Of a stretch of DNA of 64,000 nucleotides, positions 25,083 through 41,148 are shown piece by piece; the stretch's first letter is position 1; each line of letters begins with the position of its first letter. Origin of the DNA: Atrina japonica (lineage: Eukaryota; Mollusca; Bivalvia; Pterioida; Pinnidae); the NCBI GenBank assembly GCA_030159075.1, contig BROG01000293.1:788860-852859 (forward strand). Reading direction: 5' to 3'. The notes under the pieces are model-generated. The model was given only the letters and a program-made list of their open reading frames with translations. It did not search any database and had not been told where the DNA came from. The translations under genes were made by a program, and so were the position numbers.

Positions 25083-25465
25083 TGTATAACATGATTCAAA
25101 AGTGTATCACGATACATCAGGATAAATGAAAAGCGTATCACCATGTATCACGATATATCATATTGTGAGGAATATTCAGTGTAACACTGGAAATAGCAGT
25201 GTGAAATACAGAAACAGTGATTGTAGAAATATTAATTATTCATTACATCTTGTACATTGCTAAGTTATTTTAGACAAGAGATAATTTGTTGATAAAGCGC
25301 TTTGGTGACACCAATAGAAACTGAAATACTAATAAAGAAACAAAAAAAAAAATCCGTATTTTATTCTTCCGAAAAATATTGATATTTTTTTCTTTATCGG
25401 TATATTCTATCGGCGGATATGATATCACAATATATTGTTTTATTGATATAATGTTAACCACTATG

Positions 25466-25550
25466 TTGTAACCGAGTTCTGTCCACCATTAGAAACTGGC
25501 TGCCGCAGTATAACAGAAAAATTGTTGAGTGTGGCGTAAAACAACATTAA
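25466..25550 (+). repeat. SINE S2 3' end fragment
   Basis: Carries GGCTGCCGCAGTATAACAG and TGTTGAGTGTGGCGTAAAAC, the 3' half of the S2 family, without a tRNA head. Confidence 0.65.
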
Positions 25551-28500
25551 AAAGGTCACTTTGATTACGTATGTTTTTGTCTGTGAATTAGTTGTAGGCG
25601 AAGTGCTATGTTTATCAAAACTATTCCATATATGCAGATTACAGAATTTATCTCCTATTTGCTGAGTTATCTCCTCTTTGTAACAGGTATCTTGTAACTT
25701 TAGACGTGTGGGCAAATTTTTGTTTTCCTGCTAAAAAAATATTCCTTATACACGTAAGTAAAATTTGTTTAGTTATTTGTTCAATGCAAGATATCTGCTC
25801 TTAAGAAAGACATCTCTTGCAAATGAGAGGTTACTCTGTATTCTGCAAATCGAGAATAGTTTAATACATATATACGGGAATGAGAACGTTTCTGTAATTG
25901 GAGGAATTCCACATTTTCAAAATTTTGCTGCAATGTTAAATCTTTAGTTTCCCCGATCTGATAATATGTCATTTTACTATTTTTCCATGTTGTCAGTTAA
26001 AGAAAAGAAGTTGGATGAATAAATTTTGTGTCTTTATTGTTATAAGTAAAATAACCAGTTACTTTTCCAAATTTGGCACATTGGGACATACCATTTTCAA
26101 CTGAAAGGGCACATGGCCTTGTACAATAAAGGGCCTATTAACCCCTGATGTATTTCACCAACTTTGCTAGGAATGCCACCAATTTATATTTAATGTTTGT
26201 TCAGCAAGAGTTTTCTGTACATGTGACATTTTTAGTAAAATATAATTAAATATTATTTTCATATTTGAAGAGAATTACATTAAGGCAAATTGACTGTTTG
26301 TTGGCGAGCCTGTCTTGACATCCAGAAATCGACCAGATGAGGACTTTGAAGCTCGAAAGGATTATATGAAAAAGTATATCACTGCCGCGTAAAAAATGTT
26401 GTAATTGACCAATAAAGGAAATATATCGAAAATGTATTATACTAAATTAACAAAGACAATATGTATCTTTGAAATCATCAATTTTTACGTTTTACTCGAT
26501 CCTATTTATCTTTTTTGTAAACCAAAGAGTGCAAACAAAGAGTGGCAGGGTTTGTGAGTACAATTTTCACATATACATTTACCTCGATTTTCTAATTAGT
26601 TTTCATCATGTTTATTTTTGAATATGTAATGTTACGGATTATTAGAATTGCAACCTTTAGATCATAAATGCAAACACATTTTTGATTTTTTCCAAAAAGT
26701 ACAAAAAGGCGAAATTTCTGAGAATAACAACAAATGTGATTTCTCTTTGATAATTTACCCTTTAATTCCTTAGAATCATGTTGGTGTGACCTATCTTAAT
26801 GTCTTGGACCAATCCATTATGGTATGTAGGGCTGAAAACCACCAAAATATGTTGGTCAAGGTGTTTTTTGTGTCAGAGAATTAGAGGGCACAATAACATT
26901 AGGGGACAGGATGTGTAAGGCAGTTTTGTGAAATATAAATCCAAGGGAATCTTCAAGATTTTTATGGAATTGTACACAAAAGACGATTACAAATCATTTT
27001 GTTATATATCGTTGTGATGTTTTAGAGGCTGTTTTGATCACGATATGTAGGGACCGACATAATAACAGTCGGTCACTCAAACCATAATCAAAGACAGCTT
27101 CAGTGTAAAACACATCTGTCTTTTAAAATTAAAACATACATTTGTATTTGCAAAAAGCATAACTGTACAAGTTTATATTGACAAACATGAAATATCGTAA
27201 CAAGTTCTCTGATTTACACATTATACAATTTAAAGCCATACTTATCAAAACTAGTGCATTGCAATTAATAAGAAAATTATCAAAACAACACGATACAAAC
27301 ACCGCTAATTTACCAGTGTGCCGTTCGCTGCTGTTACATTGATACGAAAAATATGTAACATGAATGCACGTCCATTTGTTGGAAGTATTTCACCGTAAAC
27401 TGCAATTATTCATTTTTCGAAATAAAAATATTGTATTTCTATACATATACTTTTACCACCTTCAAGTTCAAAAGATAAAAACAAAAGAAAGTATCGGTAT
27501 TCTCCGACCAGTTTGATTCCATGATTGAACAGAATTGTTAGCCTTGAAAAACTGAGGTTTCTTGAGGGGAAATTCAAAGAGGGGTGGCAAATAATTGATT
27601 TGATTTCAGTTTCATTTCCAACCTCCAAACATTTCAACACTCTATTTCTGTTCCTACTTGCAATGCACAATTTATCTTTATCGATTCTATCTCTCTTCTT
27701 TTTCTGCCTTTGAGTTTTGTCTATTTGCTACCTGTTAACTTCTTTGTTGAATGTTGGAAAACTCGGACCCATCTCAGTTCGTATCCATCTGAGCTCGTAT
27801 ACTCCTTGGCTAAGTCATGCCTACGCTTGACTGACTCGTAACAACTGGAAGAATTACTGACTCGTACACAATAACGTAGGAATCATGGTTACAGAGACGA
27901 CTTAGTTCTCAAGCATATAATAAATACCGGGCGCAATCATTATTCTTCGTCGGAATCATGAATACCCGGACACATGTAAAAGTTTATTTCAGGTTGTCCC
28001 ATTCAGGTTTGTCGCAATAGTTAGTGTTCATATCATATGACCTAACCAGAATGTAGGACAAGATCGCTTCCGGTTTCGTGCATTGACAACATTCAATGAT
28101 ATCTTGTCTCAGTTCTTCTCCTAGGATTTAATTGTAGATAGATGTTGGAATTCTTTCTTGTAACGACTACCAGTGTCATAACTTTCTTGTAGGCTGCTTT
28201 TCACATCTAGCACTGCATGGTATATAGATTTCGGGTCATATATAGAAGATAAAATGTTTAACTGGAAGTGTTGCTGAATTGAGCTTCGTGCTATATAAAG
28301 GTGGAAAGTGTGAAAATTGAAATTATGAATGATATTTAGCACAAATGTTCCTTATTGAAAGTTATTTCTAAAAACACACAATATCATGTTTGTAGGGTCA
28401 CTGTTTTAATTGCAACCAATAGTAAACAGGTGTAAAAGTGTAAAATTACAAAATTACATATTTGTGCTTGGCATATACGAAGAATCATACACTCATACAC

Positions 28501-29400
28501 ACTATATAATTCTCAAATATTTTGTTTCATCATATATTGTGAAAAAATGCCTACTTACATTTCACTTACCTGTTGTGAATATTTTAGGGGCTAAAATAGG
28601 CCAAAATGCTAAAAAAATGATTAAATTTAGAAGGCAATTTTCTCAAAATCCGTATCTATGCAAAAAATGCCTGAATTATCCCAAAAATCGCTCATACCTA
28701 TTTAGTAAAAAATATCAATAAAAATGGACGACTCACCTAAAGCATACAGTGCGAAAGAATTTTAATATCATAATTTTATTGACTTTGGTTGAAGTTGACA
28801 GAAACAAGAAAACGGTCCACAAGTACATGGACTGAATGAAATTACCCTTTGGTCAGCCAGAGAAGCCCTTAATTACTGAAATACTTTGTGAGGGTAACTG
28901 TAGAGATTTATATCAGACAATTTACTCTACATCGGGTAACACAGACTAATTTTCGTTCACAAAAATACAAGATCAAAATCATTTTCAACTAGAGGTTGCT
29001 ATTAGTATAATATTGCAGATGATGGGATATCTGAGTGTATTATAGCGTATCACAGAACAGTTCTCTGATACACAATTGTATTTCAAGATTCACATCCATA
29101 GATAGAAAGCCTGAAGACATGTTGAAACCATGTGTATTGGTGCGTGCTTGGTAAGTACACAATTTTTCTGATGTGCGTTGACGTTGTATGACAAAAATGT
29201 ACATGTTTACTATGCAATCAGGTAGATGTAATCAGTGTTCTCAAACTCTTTTGATTAATGTGTTTTCTTTTTCACTTAATTTTAGGTGATGTGGTTTATT
29301 GTTTATAGTTTGATAAAGATGTAATTGATGGGCAGGGGTTTGGTAAAGCATAATTGAAATTAATTGTTGACTGCTACTTATCCTGCTGACAAACCTACTC
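25551..29400. other. No gene recognised
   Basis: AT-rich sequence; the open frames present have no recognisable motif or supporting signals. Confidence 0.45.
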
Positions 29401-29415
29401 TGTCATACATAAGGA

Positions 29416-29613
29416 TATAAAAATCTCAGATACCAAAGTATAAATCAATAGGATGTCCAGGACATAGATACAAATCCGGTAAAAATGGACAAACACGGAC
29501 CTCTGGAAACCAAGAGGTGGGATCAGGTGCCATGGAGGAGTAAGCATCCCCTGTCGACCGGTCACACCCGCCGTGAGTCCACAGTCAAGTCCAATGAAAC
29601 ACGTGAGGAGTGT
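29416..29613 (+). repeat. Dispersed repeat R1, partial copy 4
   Basis: Close match to the first half of R1 (CTCAGATACCAAAGTATAAA through CCCTGTCGACCGGTCACACC), ending near CACGTGAGGA. Confidence 0.8.
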
Positions 29614-31433
29614 ATCGGGAATGAATTATATTGACTCAAATATTTCTAATTCACTACCCTAGTTGAACTTCTAGATTGGACTTCCAAATACTACAACTCT
29701 TAAAATCATTATAATGTCTTGAGTAAGCAACTCGGGGTACCATATACATTGTGAAAGAGACATGCATTTTTTCTCTTCAAATCTAAATAAGAAACAAAAT
29801 TAAAAAAATAATAATTAAAAAAATAAAAAAAGAGATAAATATGCTATTTAAAGCAAACAAATAATTCTCAACATTGCACATCTACTTTGAAAAAAGAGTA
29901 ATACAGTCTATAGGTCTACTGTAATACATTTTTTAGAGGATTGAGTGGGTATTTATAAAAGGAAAAAGGAATTCACTTGTTGTTTTATATGGAAACTGTG
30001 AAAATACATACATTTAATCACATGTAGTTCTGTCAATTGACATTCCTTCTACAGGTATCAAATATAATAAATAGGAATTTAACTTAAGATGTATGATGTA
30101 CTGACACTCGGTATACATGTAAATCTAGAGGGGAACATTGATTATATACATTTCTACACATGCATATAAGTATGAAAATTGAAATCAAGATTACTTTCAA
30201 TCCAGGGAATTTAAATTGTTTGTGTACTGAATTTTAATAAAACGTAATTTCTTGCTATACAAACACCACAGGGGTTTCCCTGGTACATAAATCAATTTGT
30301 CATGATGAAATAGTAAATCACCCCTATATACAATCAGTTGTTTTTAAAGGATGTAAAATCAACTCCTCATTATGTAGCAATACAAGTCAGTAAATATAGC
30401 TATGAAATCTTACCGCAGACTGTCATAATTTTACATTCATATGATTATAACTGCATGTAATGATTATGAGTAATTGTATACATATAATAGTTTCTTTAAG
30501 AATTAGTGACACCTTAATTTTTTAAACGACCTTCATTTTCGATACAAAGAGGGTCCATTGGACCGGCAGTGGATATATTTTGGGAAAACGCTGTAATTTA
30601 CAAATTTACTTAAGACATCAATAATAAATTCAATGTCATTTCACACTTCAGATCACCTCACTGGCCACCCTCCAAGTTCATTTACATTTGTAACAGATGT
30701 TCATAAACTGACATACCTATGTTTTGTCCGCCGTCAAACAAAATTGTCACATGTTGTCCGCCATCACGAAATGTCCGCATCTGTTACAGACTCGGCTAAG
30801 CTAACCGTGATATATGAGATCGTGTGATACGGACCACATTACTAACACACACATGGACGAATAGATTTTTGTAAATACACATTTAACATTATTTATATTA
30901 CCACTCCTCTGGGACGCCATCACGCCGAACATAGTTGATATGATAGTCAACACTCAAGTGGTAGTGGTCGGATCAAAATGCTTACGTTCACAGTCAGGTA
31001 CATTCACCAATCATTGCAATGCCACATAGCTTCTGTACGATCAATATCCACAATCCACTTTGTAGCCACTCCTTACCAATTTTAAACTCAACCAATGCTG
31101 TACCACGTTATATGATAGCTGCTGCTCTGGTGACGCTGTATATACGAATATAAAATAATTACAAACAGAGCCGTTTTACTTGCGTTATTGATAAAGATTC
31201 ATTTTCGACCTAGTTAAGCTCATTGGGACAAATGTTCACTCCCTCCATTTTGCCGATGAATACTGACTGCTTATCGCTGATTGAAAATTCTATCCTTTGT
31301 TTCGAAGAAAACATGTGTAGAAACATGGCTCTCTCGGACTCTGCATAAGCTCCTTGTTTCGAAACAATAGGTAGTTAACAGAGCAGAACATACAGAAATA
31401 CCAATCAAATTAAAACTGATCTGTCACAGCTCA
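29614..31433. other. No gene recognised
   Basis: AT-rich; no features supported. Confidence 0.4.
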
Positions 31434-31822
31434 ATTTTCTGATATGTCGCGTAGAGGATCTAGCGCAATCCGCTATGGAGTCGCATGCGGTTGACCTCTT
31501 GTGGGTGTGTAATGTTTGACCAATGAAAATGCGACTTACAAAGATTGAATGAAAAAGCAAACCGTTTGTCCGCAAAATTTCGTCGGAATATCGTTGGTGA
31601 TTCTAACTTATTCAAGGTTATGAGTATAACTCTTTGTTTCCGGATTTTGTGTGCACAGTATTGTTTATAATGAAAAAAATGTTTACATCTCTTTGCCATT
31701 AAATCGCTTACAATATTGTGTAATTCGCTTTTTCGTTGGTAGAAATGACACACCTACAAGAGCATCCGCATGTGACACAATAGCGGATTGCGTTATATCC
31801 TAAACGTGACATATCAGAAAAC
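31434..31822. mobile_element. MITE family M2, copy 2
   Basis: Better preserved than the copy at 15186. The left end TTTTCTGATATGTCGCGTAG and right end GACATATCAGAAAA are inverted; the inner TIR contains GCAATCCGCTAT and GACCTCTTGTGGGTGTGT. About 390 bp, non-coding. Confidence 0.85.
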
Positions 31823-33313
31823 GAGAACGGGTGAATAACTACGGATTAATGTACACTCAACATACCGAAAATATCGCTGTTCCTGTTCTACGCGCATTCA
31901 GTTCTTTCTAATAATAATTATAACATTCGTCTGCATGCGTGGCACCTACGTTAGTAGAATAAAAACGTCCTAGAAGCCTGACGTTATCTGATGGTAGGAT
32001 CACTGCATGACCTTACTGTTTACCTATTAAGCTTTTTATTGCCGTAATTTCAATGAACACAGAACAATTACAGACCTCAAAATTGGAAATAAAGCTTAAA
32101 CTGAATGGTAGTAATCGTTATTGTAATTCTACGATTGGTAGGCAGCAGGAATTGAGCTGTTTGGTTGAGCAATATTTAAACAAGCAAAAATGGGCCAAGT
32201 TTAGAGTCTCATATTTCCGGATATGGACATTGGTCCGTATCTTAAATTCTTATTATTAGGGCTTTTCACTATAAGTGAAAAGACCTATTGTTATTGTTGT
32301 TTCTTCTTCTTATTGTTATTATTTGTGTTACCAAAATTTAGAAAAACTGGTACATGATATCACAATTACGTTTACACGTACGAGTTCGACTAGCTACGGG
32401 CTCAAGCTGGTGACTTGGTGGTACATGTTCATAGACCCCTTTAGGGTCCAGGTCCGTTTTTTCCATTTTTTGGGATGTTATAGATCAGGAAATGTACCAA
32501 ACGGATTTTGATGCGCTTCGAGATATACATAGTTCATCCTTTCTCTGTCTCTTGTAGGTTCCGAGATATAAAGGGCCAAAGTGGTCAAAATTGACCCCTA
32601 AAATTATTTTTGAAACGAGGCCGAATTTTGAAAAACAAAGTTCAGATACGGAATCCATAGCACATTTTAAGTTGAAAACATATGTCACACGACTTTTTGG
32701 ACCAGGTTCATATTTGGACCTTTTTTGGTCCATTCAGTTTTGGACTCATTTTTCATAACTTTTGTACCATTTTCACATAATATGTGTCACATTAAGTTTC
32801 AAACGTGTTCTGGGAGTTTCATGACATTTCAGAGCTCAATGAGGGGTCCAGGATTCTTTAACGAGTTTTGGCCCTTTAACCAAAAACGTGGTCCTTTTTC
32901 GTTGAACATACGTAATATTTTGACCATATTCAAAAGAAAGATATGTTGATAGATACAAAACATTTTCCAAAAAAATTAAAACTTTTTGAGATATAAGGGT
33001 CCAAAATGATAAACCCCTCAAAAAATCGGTCGGGCGTAACGCGGTGTCGGCTGCATTTCTGAAATGATTCCAATCAATCTTCATAGATCATCAAACGAAA
33101 AATAAGGGTATAGGACCCTAAAAACTGTTTTAGCCCTTTTTCGATTTTTCCGTCAAGGATGAGTGAACACGTGCAAATTTTTGGTTATAGATAGTAAAAT
33201 TCATTATCAATTAGGTCATTAATGTAAAAAATTAATGAGAGTAAATTTTTATTAAGAAATAAGGGGCCAAAATATTTAAGAATGTAGCTGATTCAGGTAT
33301 AAACTAAACACGG

Positions 33314-34018
33314 TGTAGCGTGTACTCTGCAAGAACGTGTATAGTTCTAGTTCCGTTTCCGGAAATCTGGTTTTACAACTTCCGGTGTGAGAACTGCAAG
33401 AAAACTAATGTACTTTCATTTTGTCTACACTTCCGGTGTGTTTATCGCTTGAAAGAAAACAATTATATTGGTCAAATTGAACTGAATTGACGATATATGA
33501 AAGCCAATTGATGAAAATAATTATATTTTAATGATTGTAGTTTAAGCTATGTATTTTTATCGTTTATTTACGTCGCAAAATAGATAAATGTATCCCTTTA
33601 ACCGGCGCAGAAGCGGCGGGGTGACTGTGATATTCGCAAGTATAGATATATTTATCGGTCAATCTATGGGAAATACACAAACAATCTATTTTCAAGATAA
33701 TTGTGAAAGGAAGACATTTAATTAAAATTAGCTTTTGCTTATCGACTTAATTTTTACAAATCTCAAAGATGTGGTGAGTTACAACGACGAATCTATATTT
33801 GGATAGGATATTTAATGACAGGAAATGAAGATCTATAACGACAATAGTTTGGGGGTAGGGTATAATGTCAGGAAAATAGGCCTATAATACTCGGGTGTCG
33901 AGAAAAACAAGTTTCATTTTTTTCGTCATTTTTTATGTACAATAAATGTATTTAGTTTATATATATATATTTAAAATATACAACAATAAAGTGATGGAAG
34001 CATTTTTGTTTTCAAAAA
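33314..34018 (+). repeat. Left inverted arm of foldback element
   Basis: Pairs with 35881-36566. It includes two CTTCCGGTGTG motifs and the block GGGGGTAGGGTATAATGTCA, both mirrored on the right. Confidence 0.9.
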
Positions 34019-35700
34019 TATTTTTTATGGTCACAATGATGACAAGATGAGGCAAAGGGTATAATGCTAAAGAAACACACATTACAATATTGGAATTTAT
34101 TCATTTATTGATAAACTTATTTTCAGAATATATCCATTCAGAATCAAGATTTGTGAAATTCACTACTATGCTATTAAAATAGTTTGATTTATTTCCTGTA
34201 ATTTTCTTTAAAAATCAAGAATATTACTTCAATAATGACAAGGGTGACATATTTTTGCTGTAGTTTTAATAGTTTTGTCAGTTTTACCACACCCCAACTG
34301 CTTTCAAATCTGCAATTTCAATTTCCATGATTTTAATCGAACTACAAAAATAAAACAACCACAGAAAATATCTGTTAATCACCATAATGTGGATAAGGTT
34401 TGTCGATCTATCAATGCAGTACCACTAGCCTCTCATAGTTGCTCAGCCAGACCATTTTTTCAGTGCAAAGTCCAAGATATAATATTATTTTGACACATGC
34501 TTGACATTAAGAAGTCAGCTGATGACATCTTATAGTGAAAAGAAATTGCATTTATTTTGTATCAGAATTAAGTGATGATTCTATGATTCTTTCATATTAG
34601 ACTTGTAACTCCAACCCTTATTGGCTCTTATATTTATCACATATTGGTTTTGCGGTGGATACCTGCCTCTCAGTTAGCCAAACAATAGGTAAAAATTAGT
34701 TTAATGATTTGTGTATAACAAGTTCAAGTTCAAGTTCATTTTATTCTGTAAGCCATTGGCTCAATGGTACAAACATACATAGATGTCAGAAGCAAATTGA
34801 AAGTGGGGGGCCTAAACCAACTTTAACACACATTACTGTATTAGATACCTTCTCTTTCATGCCACAAAAATATATCATATAGGGCCTAGTCGGTTTGTTC
34901 AAATATTGAAAATGGCCATTACTGTACAAAAGAAATTTCAGATTGTTCTGCATGGTGCACTGATAAGGGGTATGCAAGTATATCTATTTAGAAGTACTTG
35001 TAATAAGGACTGAGTGGTGCCGGATTGAAAGTTAAGTGGTGGCAGGGCAAGTTTATGTTACATGTATAATGTTTGTGGCATCATGTGTGTCAGTGGAAAT
35101 TGTTTAACTCCAGGTCATTGAACCTTTGGACTACCTTTAATTTCTCAGAATTGAACCTTCAATTAACCTGATGGACCTCTAGACCAGTTGGTGGTCAACA
35201 TTATGACAATGTGGTGTTTATTGTGTGATATCTACCATGACAGAAGTGTTGGGGGTTTTCAGTCTAATTTGACAAAATTGTGAGTTTCACATAATATTTA
35301 TTCCAATGATTACACATTCCCTATGTTAAAAAGTATTGGGTATGACCCAGATTCTAACCCAACACTTCTAACTTGTGAGGTAAAATGTTTACAACAATAC
35401 CACCACCAGCTATGAATTTATCATGAACTTCAATAAATTTCAGTAAATTAATTGGACAAAAAATAAGTTTATTTATAAATGAAAAGATTTTTTGTGTTTG
35501 TAAGTTGATAGCAAATCAATGATTTTTATTTGTGTGTTTTTGTAATTTTTTTTTTCATGTCTTGAAAAATTAATTACTGCATGCAGTCAATGTCTTGTTA
35601 ACCCTTTTACCACCAAGTAACTTAATGGTACACTTTTTCTATTGTATTAGACCAGTTCATTATGGTCTGTGGGGTTGAAAGGGTTAATTTGTACCAACCA

Positions 35701-35782
35701 GTTTGTGGTTACTAGTATACCCTATACATCTATGCTATACATGTATAGCATAGGTGTATAGGTAATACTAGTAACCACAAAC
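35701..35782. repeat. 82-bp near-perfect palindrome
   Basis: GTTTGTGGTTACTAGTATAC at the left mirrors the right end; the centre is GCTATACATGTATAGC. It lies just inside the right arm of the foldback element and could extrude as a cruciform. Confidence 0.9.
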
Positions 35783-35880
35783 TTTAAAAAAAAAGCTTCC
35801 ATCACTTGAATTTCTTAAGAAAAAACATAACAATAAACTTGTAACTAGTTTTCCTTTCCTTTATATATACCCTTTGCCTT

Positions 35881-36566
35881 TTTGAAAACAAAAATGCTTC
35901 CATCATTTATTGTTGTATATTTTAAATATATATATATAAACTAAATACATTTATTGTACATAAAAAATGACGAAAAAAATGAAACTTGTTTTTCTCGACA
36001 CCCGAGTATTATAGGCCTATTTTCCTGACATTATACCCTACCCCCAAACTTCATTTCCTGTCATTAAATATCCTATCCAAATATAGATTCGTCGTTGTAA
36101 CTCACCACATCTTTGAGATTTGTAAAAATTAAGTCGATAAGCAAAAGCTAATTTTAATTAAATGTCTTCCTTTCACAATCATCTTGAAAAATAGATTGTT
36201 TGTGTATTTCCCATAGATTGACCGATAAATATATCTATACTTGCGAATATCACAGTCACCCCGCCACTTCTGCGCCGGTTAAAGGGATACATTTATCTAT
36301 TTTGCGACGTAAATAAGCGATAAAAATACATAACTTAAACTACAATCATTAAAATATAATTATTTTCATCAATTGGCTTTCATATATCGTCAATTCAGTT
36401 CAATTTGACCAATATAATTGTTTTCTTTCAAGCGATAAACACACCGGAAGTGTAAACAAAATGAAAGTACATTAGTTTTCTTGCAGTTCTCACACCGGAA
36501 GTTGTAAAACCAGATTTCCGGAAACGGAACTAGAACTATACACGTTCTTGCAGAGTACACGCTACA
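35881..36566 (-). repeat. Right inverted arm of foldback element
   Basis: Reverse complement of the left arm, with a few substitutions and the short deletion noted there. Confidence 0.9.
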
Positions 36567-37191
36567 GCGGCAGTAAAACCAAACCAGACAGAGGATTAAA
36601 ATCCGGATGAAACACAACGAAATTACTACTATTTTTCTTCGTTAAATATATCAGAAACTAAAAATATTTTGTTTACTCATATATATGAGACATTTTTAAG
36701 GAATGGTCAGAAGAATATCTATGGGAATTTTCAAGGTCATCGAAAGGTCACAGCTCAAATTCAAAATTTCAACATTATATCGGTAAAAATCTATGTAATT
36801 TTTATATATGTTAGTGTTGCAGAAATGTAGGGAATATGCTGAAAAATATTCTGCAGTGTTCAAAGTCACCGGGTCTTAAAGAGGCCATGTCCACTTATTT
36901 ACTTTTTAAGAATGTTCTGGACGATCTTTACGGAACTAAGATTATAGTCACAAATCAAATACGCAGCAAATAATTTCGGTAAGAATTTTCTGTCTTTGAC
37001 AACAAACAACACATCATGCCCATAATTTTGTAACAATTAAACCGTATAAGATTCACCAAACTACTATTAAAAAAGGCCATCATTAATAATTGGTTGCTGT
37101 AACACGAATCAGAATCTTTACTGTGAGTACAGGTACATAATGACCGAAAACGGCTGTAGTTTGAATTTCAATTTCTTTTATACGCAGAAAT

Positions 37192-37285
37192 ATCAAAATC
37201 AGAGATATCGAAGTATTAATCCAAAGGATGTCCATGGTACAATATACAAACTCGGTGGACATTGGACTACGCAGAACCCTGGAAA
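37192..37285 (+). repeat. Dispersed repeat R1, fragment 5
   Basis: Diverged match to the beginning of R1 (CAGAGATATCGAAGTATTAA, AGGATGTCCATGG). Confidence 0.5.
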
Positions 37286-37458
37286 TTTGCCGGATATTTC
37301 TACTTAAATGTCGAAAATTGACAATGGGAAAGCAATAATTATCACGCTAACTAACGGACTGAACTCTGATGCATGCTAAGAGTGCCGAGTCGTTTTCTTT
37401 ACGTCCACAGCTGGGGTTGTGAAAAGCCCGTCGTATTCGTATTCGATACGAATTCTAG

Positions 37459-39745
<2,287 letters not shown>

Positions 39746-39747
39746 GT

Positions 39748-39958
39748 TGTTTGATGTTTTACGCCAGTCATATGGTGACGGCAAGTTTGTAATGGTGCAT
39801 GGAGGAGAGAATCTGGTTACAATGTACCACTGGACTTCCCCAAGTAAACTGGCAAACTTTCTCACGAAATCAGCTTAGGTTCCAGTGGGACTATACTAGA
39901 GGTTAGAGATTCCATAGTTCAAAGCGCGATGCTCTAACCACTCCGCCACGGGGCCCCC
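39748..39958 (-). repeat. tRNA-derived SINE, family S2
   Basis: The minus strand starts GGGGGCCCCGTGGCGGAGTG with GTTAGAGCATCGCGC. The body shares CAAGTAAACTGGCAAACTTTC (plus-strand wording) with the copies in the minisatellite. Confidence 0.8.
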
Positions 39959-40147
39959 TAAAAATCATGACAATGTTCCTGTGATATCATTACCTTCAAA
40001 ATTTCTGTTGTTAGATGTTCATTTCGATTTCCTAATACAACGAAGGCAGCGTAGGCTTTCCTGAAATATAAAAGTAGAAGAGTTAAAATCAAAATGATGT
40101 TCTATCAATGCAGATTTACAGCGTGTTATTGTAGAATGTAAGTAAAA

Positions 40148-41148
40148 TGTGCCATTTCCTTGTCTCGATCTTTCGCCCCAAAAAGACGAGATTTAGTACT
40201 TCTTAACTGGCGAACTTTCGTTGCTTCGCTCCGAAAGGTCGATCTTTTTTCTCTTAATTGGCGACCTTCCGTTATCTTGTCCCGAAAGGACGACAATATT
40301 GGTCGCTGATCAGCAACCCTAAAATGTCGTCATTTCGCATAAAAATGTCTTTCGTGCTTTCGGAAAGCAAAACGAGATTTTACTTTTCTTAATTGGCGAC
40401 ATTTCGTTGTTTCATCCCGAAAAGACGATATTTTTCTTATCGTAATTGGCGACCTTTCGTTGTTTCTCCCCGAAAGGATGAGATTTTCTTTCTTTTAATT
40501 GGCGACCTTCGTTGTTTCGCCCCGAAAGGACGAAACAACGGGAATTGTTTCGAGAAAGGGTGACAATATTGGTCGCTAATTAGCGACCATAAAATATCTT
40601 CATCATTTTATATGAAAATGTCGACGTTTTGTGGTTTAGCCCCGAAAGAACAAAATTATCTTTTCTTAATTGCGAACCTTTAGTTGTTTCGCCTCGAAAG
40701 GTCGATTTTTTTTCTTCATCGGCGACCCTTTTTCGTTCAGCCGCTCCGGAAGTATGAGATTTTATTTCTCTTAATTGTTTCATTTAATTGGCGACCTTTC
40801 GTTTTTTCGCCCCGAAAGAACCAAACAACGAGAATTGTTTCGCGGAAGGTCGACAATATTGGTTATTAATTAGCAACCCTAAAATCTCGTCATTTCGCAT
40901 AATAATTTTGTCTTTCCTTGTTTCGCACCGAAAGAACGAGATTTTATTTTTTTTTTACAAAAGGGAGAGTAACGAATTTTCGCGAAACAATTCTCATTGT
41001 TAGGTCCTTTCGGGGTAAACAACGAAAGATCGCCAATTAAGAAGTACTAAATTTCGTCCTTTCGGGACGAAATAACGAAAGTTCGACAATTAAGGAGCAC
41101 TAAATGTCGTTCTTTCGGGGCGAAAGGTCGAAGTAACGAAATTGCACA
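40148..41148. mobile_element. Foldback element of inverted short repeats
   Basis: The left side repeats a ~60-70 bp unit containing TTAATTGGCGACCTTTCGTT followed by CGCCCCGAAAG in direct orientation. The right side (about 40980-41148) carries the same wording inverted. The outer ends (GTGCCATTTCCTTGTCTCGA at the left, CGAAATTGCAC at the right) are imperfect inverted repeats. No coding sequence. Confidence 0.7.

Larger units (their letters stand above)
33314..36566. mobile_element. Foldback element with ~700-bp inverted arms
   Basis: The left arm 33314-34018 and right arm 35881-36566 are inverted copies at high identity, starting TGTAGCGTGTACTCTGCAAG and ending with its complement. The left arm has about 17 extra bases near 33825-33845. 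The 1.86-kb centre has no recognisable transposase. Target-site duplication is not clear. Confidence 0.85.
32240..37458. mobile_element. Candidate Helentron-like (HINE-type) element
   Basis: The left part has TC at 32240, then AGGGCTTTTCAC at 32258, followed by the short palindrome TTTTCACTATAAGTGAAAA. The right part has GTGAAAAGCCC ending at 37429, then a small hairpin (CGTATTCGATACGAATTC) and CTAG|T at 37458. Subterminal inverted repeats, a 3' hairpin and CTAG before T are Helitron/Helentron hallmarks. No Rep/helicase is visible, so it would be non-autonomous. Exact ends are uncertain. It hosts the foldback element at 33314-36566. Confidence 0.45.
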
